This document shows, in pieces, positions 6,292 to 11,978 of a DNA stretch of 19,947 nucleotides. The stretch's first letter is position 1. Every line of letters begins with the position of its first letter. The stretch covers positions 125,683-145,629 of the forward strand of contig NVXI01000002.1 in the NCBI GenBank assembly GCA_002747015.1, written 5' to 3'. The stretch comes from Zetaproteobacteria bacterium. Its GTDB lineage: Bacteria > Pseudomonadota > Alphaproteobacteria > Micavibrionales > Micavibrionaceae. The translations under genes were made by a program, and so were the position numbers. The notes under the pieces were generated by a model, which worked only from the letters and a program-made list of their open reading frames with translations, was not told the DNA's origin and did no database searches.

Positions 6292-7767
6292 CTAAGAGGC
6301 TTTCTTCTTAGGAGCATCTTTTTTCTTTGCAGGAGCCTTTTTAGATTCTGATTTACTGCTTGATTCTTCATTTGCAGATTTATCGTCTTTCTTTGCTGTT
6401 TCTTTCTTTTTTGCAGCTGGCTTCTTCTTGGTTTTAGACTTTGACGCGTCATCCGCATCCTCATCCGAAGTCAACTCTTCAACTGTTACTTCTTTTTCCG
6501 TTACCGTTGCCAGCTCAAGAATAAAGTCAACGACCTTATCCTCATAGATCGGAGCACGCAGAGATTCCAACGCTTCACGGTTTTTTGCGAAGTAATCAAA
6601 GACTTCTTTTTCTTGTCCTGGGTATTTTTGTGCTTCTGTAATTACAGCTTTTTGCAATTCTGCATCCGCTACCTGGATATTGTTTTCTTTACCAATTTCA
6701 GACAGTACAAGCCCCAAACGAACACGACGCGCGGCTATATCCGTTAGCTCTGCAGTTTCCTCATCTGTTGGATCAACATCAATACCGCGTTGTTGATTAT
6801 CCATTTTCACTTGCTGAAGAATATTTTGTAGTTCTAAATCCTTCATACCCTGTGGAATATCAAATTTATGTGATTCATCAAGTTGATCAAGTAGCTCTTT
6901 TTTCAATTTCAAGCGACTATGGTTATCAAATTCTTGATTCGTTTGCTCCGCAACAGCATCACGAAGCGCCTTCAAATCATCCATACCTAGAGATTTAGCA
7001 AATTCATCATCAATTTCTGCCTCAACAGATTCGCGAATTTCATGTATTTCAACATCAAAGATTGCGTCACGCCCAGCAAGTTCTGCTGAACCATATTCTT
7101 CGGGGAACTGAACTTTCACTTCCAGTTTATCGCCAGCTTTTTTACCGATCAATTGATCCTCAAAGCCTGGAATAAATGAATTACTGCCTAGCTCCAGATG
7201 ATGTCCTTCTGCGGCCATCCCCGGTTGTTTAACATCATCGTCCGCCGTACGGCCATCAAAATCAATCACAAGAGTATCGCCAGACTTCGCGGCGCGTTTA
7301 CCTTCTATCACCTTACTTGTCTTACGCGTAGAAGCAATACGCCCCAACGCCTCATCAATGGCAGAATCATCAGCCTTTGCGATCAACTTCGTTAATTTAA
7401 AACCTTTGTAATCCTTAATTTCGATTTTTGGAAGAACCTCAATCGCCATTGTATAAATAAGGTCTTTTCCTTCATCAAAAGATTTAACTTCGATTTTCGG
7501 CTGTAACGCCGGTATAATTTCTTGGTCTTTCATTGCCTGTTGTGAGCTATCATTAACGGCAGTTTCAAGTACTTCGCCCATAACGGCCTTACCATATTTT
7601 TTCTTCATAAGAGACATCGGCACTTTTCCAGGACGAAAACCAGGAATGTTAACAGTTTGACTTAATTCTACTAAACGTGAATCTACATGATTTGCAATTT
7701 CATCTGCACCAACTGTAACTTCAAGTTCGTGATTTAGACCGTCTTGCTTAAGCTGTTTTACTTGCAT
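6292..7767 (-). CDS. tig: Trigger factor, with a long lysine-rich tail
   Basis: 491 residues; the family is usually about 430-450. The N-terminal ribosome-binding domain holds the signature GFRPGKVP at 43-50. The FKBP-type peptidyl-prolyl isomerase domain follows at about 155-250 (GDTLVIDFDG, FIPGFEDQLIG), then the helical C-terminal chaperone arms. Trigger factor binds the ribosomal exit tunnel and shields nascent chains. The last 59 or so residues (from about 433) are a low-complexity tail made almost only of Lys, Ala, Ser, Asp and Glu, with repeated KKKPAAKKK/APAKKKDAPKKK motifs like histone-H1 or AlgP tails, not part of the standard fold. The ATG is preceded by GAGAAGAG at suitable spacing. 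A strong promoter lies 50-80 bases upstream. Confidence 0.96.
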   Translation of the reverse strand: MQVKQLKQDGLNHELEVTVGADEIANHVDSRLVELSQTVNIPGFRPGKVPMSLMKKKYGKAVMGEVLETAVNDSSQQAMKDQEIIPALQPKIEVKSFDEGKDLIYTMAIEVLPKIEIKDYKGFKLTKLIAKADDSAIDEALGRIASTRKTSKVIEGKRAAKSGDTLVIDFDGRTADDDVKQPGMAAEGHHLELGSNSFIPGFEDQLIGKKAGDKLEVKVQFPEEYGSAELAGRDAIFDVEIHEIRESVEAEIDDEFAKSLGMDDLKALRDAVAEQTNQEFDNHSRLKLKKELLDQLDESHKFDIPQGMKDLELQNILQQVKMDNQQRGIDVDPTDEETAELTDIAARRVRLGLVLSEIGKENNIQVADAELQKAVITEAQKYPGQEKEVFDYFAKNREALESLRAPIYEDKVVDFILELATVTEKEVTVEELTSDEDADDASKSKTKKKPAAKKKETAKKDDKSANEESSSKSESKKAPAKKKDAPKKKAS

Positions 7768-7815
7768 TGTGATGCTCTTCTCTGTTTGTCTTTGTGTAAA
7801 TAAAAATACCGATAA

Positions 7816-7844
7816 ATTATAGCTATAAAAAAAAGCCGTATCAA
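7816..7844 (-). promoter_or_regulatory. Predicted sigma-70 promoter of tig, -35 inside a terminator loop
   Basis: Minus strand: -35 TTGATA (7844-7839), 17-bp spacer, -10 TATAAT (7821-7816), a near-consensus promoter. The -35 hexamer occupies the loop of the tRNA-Leu terminator hairpin, so termination of one unit and initiation of the next share the same bases. The start would be about 40 bases upstream of the tig ATG. Confidence 0.75.
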
Positions 7845-7853
7845 CCGGCTTTT
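7827..7853 (-). terminator. Rho-independent terminator of tRNA-Leu
   Basis: Minus strand AAAAGCCG (7853-7846), loop GTTGATA, CGGCTTTT then further T residues (eight T's in all, 7834-7827). It begins four bases after the CCA of tRNA-Leu. Confidence 0.85.
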
Positions 7854-7856
7854 AAA

Positions 7857-7942
7857 TGGTGCGGATGAAGGGACTTGAACCCCCACTTCCAAAGGAAACT
7901 AGAACCTAAATCTAGCGCGTCTACCAATTTCGCCACATCCGC
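7857..7942 (-). tRNA. tRNA-Leu (anticodon UAG)
   Basis: An 86-nt class II tRNA with acceptor GCGGATG/CATCCGC, anticodon stem CTAGA/TCTAG around TTTAGGT (anticodon TAG), a long variable arm (TTTCCTTTGGAAG region), T arm with GGTTCAAGTCC, discriminator A and encoded CCA. Confidence 0.97.
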
Positions 7943-8070
7943 ACAGGTACATTATCGTCAAGCCCTCTTCAGACTTGATGCGCGTTTCTACCCTAGTTTT
8001 TCACTAATTCCAAGTATTTCTTTTGAAAAATGCATTTTTTTTCAAACAAAGTGAGGTCAGGTGCATTACA
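7943..8070 (-). other. Leader of tRNA-Leu and 3' flank of the receiver gene
   Basis: Contains the palindromic AAAAATGCATTTTT (around 8025-8038), an AT-rich hairpin that could stop transcription of the receiver gene, and TCAAGTC/GGCTTGA (7978-7958), a 7-bp stem with one wobble just ahead of tRNA-Leu. The tRNA promoter should be here, but no -35/-10 pair stands out. Confidence 0.3.
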
Positions 8071-8568
8071 TCAAAGGTCACAGCCATTATCAGATGAAAT
8101 TTCTGGTGCACTATAAACACCAAGAGCCTTTTGTATCTCCGGTAAGACATCATTTAATTGGTTCTTCTTAACACCAAGGGCCCCGCAAGCATCTAGCACC
8201 TCAATAACCTCTACATCTTGGGATTTATTGCTATGCAGGATCATAAGTGGTTGCTCTCGTTCCTCTGCATTATAAATTTGAGAAATTTTTTCAATAACCT
8301 CAATTCCCAACAGCGCATTCGCAGAACCAGACACAGGCATATCATTGTCTGTAATGATGACACTTATTTGGTCATTATTTTTCTTCCACTGGGATAAAGC
8401 CTCTTCACCTGTCGTTGCCTCAATAATATCAGCAGAATCAACACCAGCATCAATAAGCGTAGATCTAAGGCCCAGCATAACCAAAGCCAAATCGTCTACA
8501 ATCAGAACCTTTCTTTCTTGAAGGTCCGGTTCAAAACAACCAATCATCTCATCGCTTAAATCACTCAT
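8071..8568 (-). CDS. Stand-alone response-regulator receiver protein
   Basis: 165 residues containing one CheY-like receiver domain (about 18-150) and no output domain. The acidic pocket is Asp25-Asp26 in KVLIVDD, the phospho-acceptor is Asp74 in IITDNDMP, the switch Ser is Ser113 in ILHSNKS, and the conserved Lys lies in GVKKN (134/135), where the usual following Pro is missing. Such proteins relay phosphate from histidine kinases to other proteins or control motility or development through protein contacts. The N-terminal 17 residues and a short acidic tail (from about 152) are extra. No kinase gene is nearby, so the partner is unknown. ATG with GGA seven bases upstream. A candidate promoter lies at 8612-8584. 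Expected in the cytoplasm. Confidence 0.88.
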   Translation of the reverse strand: MSDLSDEMIGCFEPDLQERKVLIVDDLALVMLGLRSTLIDAGVDSADIIEATTGEEALSQWKKNNDQISVIITDNDMPVSGSANALLGIEVIEKISQIYNAEEREQPLMILHSNKSQDVEVIEVLDACGALGVKKNQLNDVLPEIQKALGVYSAPEISSDNGCDL

Positions 8569-8583
8569 AATATATCCATTACA

Positions 8584-8612
8584 TGTATCCTTTAATACTA
8601 AAGGGTTATCAA
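8584..8612 (-). promoter_or_regulatory. Candidate promoter of the receiver gene with a spacer palindrome
   Basis: Minus strand -35 TTGATA (8612-8607), 17-bp spacer, weak -10 GATACA (8589-8584). The spacer is filled by the perfect inverted repeat CCTTTA-GTAT-TAAAGG (8604-8589), which would be well placed for a repressor or for a hairpin. Confidence 0.4.
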
Positions 8613-8657
8613 ATATATCTTCGTTTGTCTAGAAAATGCCTGTTTAGGCCCTTGTTC

Positions 8658-8763
8658 GGCGAATATCTTAATAGTAAGGCAGATGAACCCCACCATGCTT
8701 ATGGTACAAATTTGACAGATATAAAACATGGGGTAAATAGGGCGATCGACGGGGTTTGAATCC
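8658..8763 (-). repeat. Diverged tandem repeat, copy with partial tRNA-His 3' end
   Basis: Second copy of the unit at 8774-8880. Bases 8726-8763 match 8843-8880 with two mismatches in 38 and include the T arm and 3' acceptor strand of tRNA-His, with CCA changed to CTA. The remaining part (8659-8725) is about two-thirds identical to 8775-8842, at a period of 116-117 bases. It contains the hairpin ACCAT-GCTT-ATGGT (8692-8705). Confidence 0.75.
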
Positions 8764-8773
8764 TATTCGCTTC

Positions 8774-8880
8774 CGCGAATATCTTTTAATAAACGCGGGT
8801 GGACTCCACCGTGCAGACGGTAAACATTTTTCAAATACACAAACATGGGGTAAATGGGGCGATCGACGGGGTTTGAACCC
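8774..8880 (-). repeat. Diverged tandem repeat, copy joined to the real tRNA-His
   Basis: This unit runs from the tRNA-His T arm through its downstream flank. It contains ACCGT-GCAG-ACGGT (8808-8821), which corresponds base for base to the hairpin in the other copy, with one A-T pair replaced by G-C. It overlaps the inverted repeat GGTGGA-C-TCCACC (8798-8810) by three bases, so the two hairpins exclude each other. ATTCGC/GCGAAT (8765-8780) straddles the unit junction. Confidence 0.7.
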
Positions 8881-8930
8881 GCGACCACTCGGATCACAAC
8901 CGAGGGCTCTACCAACTGAGCTACGACCGC
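8855..8930 (-). tRNA. tRNA-His (anticodon GUG)
   Basis: Acceptor GCGGTCG/CGATCGC (one G-T), D arm GCTC/GAGC, anticodon stem CTCGG/CCGAG around TTGTGAT (anticodon GTG), T arm GCGGG-TTCAAAC-CCCGT, discriminator C73 and encoded CCA. A G is encoded immediately 5' (base 8931) that can form the His-specific G-1:C73 pair; with it the molecule is 77 nt. Confidence 0.96.
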
Positions 8931-8950
8931 CACAAGAACAGGTAGTATTG

Positions 8951-8978
8951 TCTATAATATATCATCCACTCTGGTCAA
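8951..8978 (-). promoter_or_regulatory. Predicted promoter of tRNA-His
   Basis: Minus strand -35 TTGACC (8978-8973), 16-bp spacer, -10 TATAGA (8956-8951), about 20 bases ahead of the tRNA 5' end. The fit and the position are good. Confidence 0.6.
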
Positions 8979-9013
8979 GGATATTATATATAATTTACAC
9001 ATCAATGAAAACT

Positions 9014-9042
9014 TGTCGCGTCAATTCACGCATGATAGTAAT
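9014..9042 (+). promoter_or_regulatory. Weak candidate promoter of glnA
   Basis: TTGTCG followed at 17 bp by TAGTAA, about 35 bases ahead of the GTG start. The match is poor. No clear sigma-54 GG-N10-GC element was seen, although nitrogen control of glnA would be expected. Confidence 0.25.
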
Positions 9043-9074
9043 TGAATCATATTACCTAGAAAGAGAGCTTCCAC

Positions 9075-10505
9075 GTGAATAAATATGCACTGTCATTCAA
9101 ATCTTCTGCTGACGTTTTAAAATATATCGATGAACAGGATATTCAATTCATTGACCTAAACTTCACAGATATCCGTGGAAAATGGCAACATATGACACAA
9201 CATGCCAGCGCCTTTACAAAAGAAACGATTGAACATGGTGCGTGTTTTGATGGTTCATCCATTGCTGGATGGTCTGATATTCATAAATCAGACCTAGTTC
9301 TAAGACCAGACATTGCACGCGTCACATATGCGCCTTTTTCTGCGCAAAAAACAATTAAAATTTTCTGTGATATTTTTGATCCTACATCCCACAAACCATA
9401 TAATCGCGATCCTCGCTCTGTTGCCAAAGCGGCAGAGAAATATCTAAAACAATCCAAACTTGGCGATACTGCATATTTTGGCCCAGAACCTGAATTTTTT
9501 ATCTTTGATGATGTGCGTATCCACACAGACAGCAACCACGTTTCCTATATGCTTGATAGTGAGGAAGGTGCCTATAATAAAGGTCGGGACTATCCGACGG
9601 GAAATATGGGACACCGCCCGCCCCCTAATGGTGGATACCTTCCAGAAAGTCCTGTTGATAGCCTTAGTGATATTAGAGCAGAAATGCTAACCGTTATTGA
9701 GAGTATGGGCGTATCAGTTGAAAAACATCACCACGAAGTTTCCCCCGCTCAATGCGAACTTTCAATACAATTCGCGACCCTACTCGCATCAGCAGACAAT
9801 GTGCAGCTCTATAAACACGCCGTGCATAATGTCGCGCATAGCTATGGTAAAACAGCAACATTTATGCCCAAACCCATTAACGGTGATTGTGGTTCAGGCA
9901 TGCATATCCATCAATCCTTGTGGAAATCTGGAAAACCAATTTTTGCTGGAAATGGGTACGCGAACCTATCGGAAACAGCACTTTATTATATTGGTGGGAT
10001 TTTAAAGCACGCACGTGCATTAAATGCATTCACAAACCCGACCACAAACAGTTACAAGCGCCTTATATCAGGCTATGAAGCCCCTGTTCTTCTGTCTTAT
10101 TCTGCGCTAAATCGGTCTGCTGCATGTCGTATTCCACACACCACCGTACCGAAGACACGTCGCATAGAAATAAGGTTCCCTGACCCGCTCGCCAATCCTT
10201 ACCTCGCCTTTTCCGCTATGTTAATGGCTGGTCTAGACGGGATAGAGAATAAAATCCACCCTGGAGAACCCACAGATAAAAACCTCTATGCACTTTCACA
10301 AGAAGAGCAGAAAGGGATGCCACGACTCTGTGTTTCCTTACAAGAGTCTCTTACAGCTCTTAACGACAATCACGATTTTTTGCTAAAAGGTGATGTGTTC
10401 ACACAAGATCTGATTGAAACATTCATACTTCTAAAGACGCAAGAGATTGAGCGTTATGAGACAATGACGCATCCCGTTGAAGTTGACATGTATTACTCTG
10501 GATAG
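9075..10505 (+). CDS. glnA: Glutamine synthetase, type I
   Basis: 476 residues, normal for GSI (about 470), GTG start with AGAGAG seven bases upstream. It makes glutamine from glutamate, ammonia and ATP as a cytosolic dodecamer. Visible family motifs: FDGSSIAGW (58-66), FGPEPEFF (135-142), HHHEVSPAQCE (218-228), KPINGDCGSGMHIHQS (266-281), NP and RSAACRIP (348-354), and KNLY405, which matches the Tyr adenylylated in GSI-beta enzymes (E. coli Tyr397), so control by GlnE is likely. Two positions deviate in the glutamate-binding loop: the usual GDNGSG reads GDCGSG (Cys272), and the F before it is N. Unusually for the group, glnB is not upstream; tRNA-His is, divergently. It converges with the next gene over a 48-bp gap. 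Confidence 0.97.
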   Translation: MNKYALSFKSSADVLKYIDEQDIQFIDLNFTDIRGKWQHMTQHASAFTKETIEHGACFDGSSIAGWSDIHKSDLVLRPDIARVTYAPFSAQKTIKIFCDIFDPTSHKPYNRDPRSVAKAAEKYLKQSKLGDTAYFGPEPEFFIFDDVRIHTDSNHVSYMLDSEEGAYNKGRDYPTGNMGHRPPPNGGYLPESPVDSLSDIRAEMLTVIESMGVSVEKHHHEVSPAQCELSIQFATLLASADNVQLYKHAVHNVAHSYGKTATFMPKPINGDCGSGMHIHQSLWKSGKPIFAGNGYANLSETALYYIGGILKHARALNAFTNPTTNSYKRLISGYEAPVLLSYSALNRSAACRIPHTTVPKTRRIEIRFPDPLANPYLAFSAMLMAGLDGIENKIHPGEPTDKNLYALSQEEQKGMPRLCVSLQESLTALNDNHDFLLKGDVFTQDLIETFILLKTQEIERYETMTHPVEVDMYYSG

Positions 10506-10553
10506 GATTAGAGAATATAGGCTTTCCTCTGCAGAAACAGCACTGCATTAAAA

Positions 10554-11762
10554 TCAATAATCCCTCTCCAGAAATGCGCCAGCCATAGGTGCTACTTCTT
10601 CGACTATTCTTTTATAGTTTTGTGTATTTTCCGCCCATATGCCAAATCGATCATTACGCGATGGTGTAAGCAACATAAGAAAGAAATAGTAATTACCACC
10701 AACCATTACCGTAAACCAAAACTCGTATTCACTAAAATTGTTCGTGCTATCAACGCCTTCATATATCTCCGTTAAAGCAAAGTCGATATTTTCATGATAT
10801 TTAAACTTATCATCCGTTTCTATTTTCTTACCTATAAGCATACCATCAAGTTCCATTTTTCGCTTATACTTAGCAACCTCATCCACAAGAGTGTCCTCAG
10901 AGGAAGAAGAGACCACAGTAACATCCATTTTTGCTTGAGTAGATGTGGATTTAACAATTCCCAGACGATTTTTATATTCCCTTGTATTCATCAAAGTAAT
11001 AGACATACGGTCAACATCACGCACCGCCTTTGTATATAACTTCCACTGCTTCGGATATTTCAAATCAATAATATCCAAAAAGCTATATGTATTCATATTT
11101 GCTAAAGGTCGCTCTATATCATATAAAAGTTTAAAAGATTCAACCACCTGCGCTTGCATCGCAGCCTCCGCCTGAATATTAGCAACCGGAACAAAAAAGC
11201 GCAGCATAATAACGTTATCCGCATTAAACACGACAACTGTCCTAACATAAAATGACCTATCTTTTTCTAAAAGAACCATCAAGGATTCTACTTTTTCTTC
11301 ATTATGCACAACGAAGCCCACAGTAGTAAATCCACCCTCTAAGACATATTTTAAATACCATTGTTCGGCTGTTAGATTCCCGTCTAATTTCAATACATTA
11401 ATTTCCAAACGACTACGCCCATAGGGTGTTGGCTTTCCATAAAATGTATTCAATTCCAAAAACAGTTTTGTACTTATTACAAAGTTAGACGAACTACCGC
11501 TGTCTTTTTCAGTCCATTTTTTTGGAATATTGATACTATAAGCAAGTGCCCTATCCCCATAAGGCTTCTTTTTAACTATCTTTGTCACCTTTTCAAACTC
11601 TAGTTCGCTTAATTTATTGACCGCCGGCATGTCTTTTTTAAAACGCGTAAATATATCGCCCTTCCCCGCCGCAGCAAACGTATGAGGCGAATGCAAAGCA
11701 AAAGAAATCATCGTCAGAAATAATATAAGATAACGGAAATTTAAAAATTTTTTAAACATCAT
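10554..11762 (-). CDS. Exported protein of unknown function, two PsbP/DcrB-like repeats
   Basis: The frame is open back to 11888, but a signal peptide begins at Met codons 11762/11759 (MFKK, then a hydrophobic run ending SPHTFAAAGKG), so I start there. An ATG at 11840 has AAGGA upstream, but that sequence doubles as the -10 box; it would give a long hydrophobic leader. The mature protein appears to hold two similar modules: one from YSINIPKKWTEK to VVESFKLL and one from DLKYPKQWKLY to YKRIVEEV. Both run hydrophobic-strand, P-K-x-W, strands, then a final helix after a strand-rich middle. This layout resembles the PsbP/Mog1/DcrB alpha-beta fold seen in envelope proteins, but that is a weak fold guess. 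No catalytic motif. It would act in the periplasm. Monocistronic, convergent with glnA, divergent from parE. Confidence 0.75.
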   Translation of the reverse strand: MMFKKFLNFRYLILFLTMISFALHSPHTFAAAGKGDIFTRFKKDMPAVNKLSELEFEKVTKIVKKKPYGDRALAYSINIPKKWTEKDSGSSSNFVISTKLFLELNTFYGKPTPYGRSRLEINVLKLDGNLTAEQWYLKYVLEGGFTTVGFVVHNEEKVESLMVLLEKDRSFYVRTVVVFNADNVIMLRFFVPVANIQAEAAMQAQVVESFKLLYDIERPLANMNTYSFLDIIDLKYPKQWKLYTKAVRDVDRMSITLMNTREYKNRLGIVKSTSTQAKMDVTVVSSSSEDTLVDEVAKYKRKMELDGMLIGKKIETDDKFKYHENIDFALTEIYEGVDSTNNFSEYEFWFTVMVGGNYYFFLMLLTPSRNDRFGIWAENTQNYKRIVEEVAPMAGAFLERDY

Positions 11763-11838
11763 CAAGAAACCATACTCTTTCATAAAAGAAACAACTGCGA
11801 AACATATCTGAACCGCACTATTGTACATCGGTATCATC

Positions 11839-11868
11839 ATTATATCCTTGATTGCCAAAAACAGACAA
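11839..11868 (-). promoter_or_regulatory. Predicted promoter of the exported protein gene
   Basis: Minus strand -35 TTGTCT (11868-11863), 18-bp spacer, -10 TATAAT (11844-11839). The -35 lies in the centre of the 17-bp inverted repeat 11848-11888, and one arm of the repeat fills the spacer. Confidence 0.55.
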
Positions 11869-11888
11869 GCACTGTTTTTGGCAATCAA
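11848..11888. repeat. Perfect 17-bp inverted repeat between divergent genes
   Basis: TTGATTGCCAAAAACAG (11848-11864) and its exact complement (11872-11888) around the loop ACAAGCA. It sits upstream of both the exported protein gene and parE. A terminator is not expected between divergent genes, so an operator or a hairpin at a transcript start is more likely. No T tract suits termination. Confidence 0.85.
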
Positions 11889-11950
11889 AATAAATAAATT
11901 GATTCAAAGCGTGCATAACGTTAATGAATAGTGCTTCTACATATTTATTT

Positions 11951-11956
11951 TATACT
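11951..11956 (+). promoter_or_regulatory. Possible -10 box of parE
   Basis: TATACT 22 bases ahead of the parE ATG. No acceptable -35 at 16-18 bp, so this is weak. Confidence 0.25.
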
Positions 11957-11978
11957 TAAGAAAGATTAGTATCACCAT

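Noticed and set aside
8658..8880. tRNA-His duplication read as an att pair flanking an element
   Set aside because: The two copies are only 117 bp apart and their flanks are also related, so a tandem duplication explains them better than an integrated element.
8756..9082. Plus-strand ORF of 108 codons containing GDRRGLNPRPLGSQPRALPTELRPP
   Set aside because: It is the antisense reading of tRNA-His (the phrase is the well-known translated tRNA artefact), not a gene.
10530..10547. TGCAG/CTGCA inverted repeat between glnA and the convergent gene
   Set aside because: Five base pairs only and no proper T run on either strand, though a terminator would be expected here.
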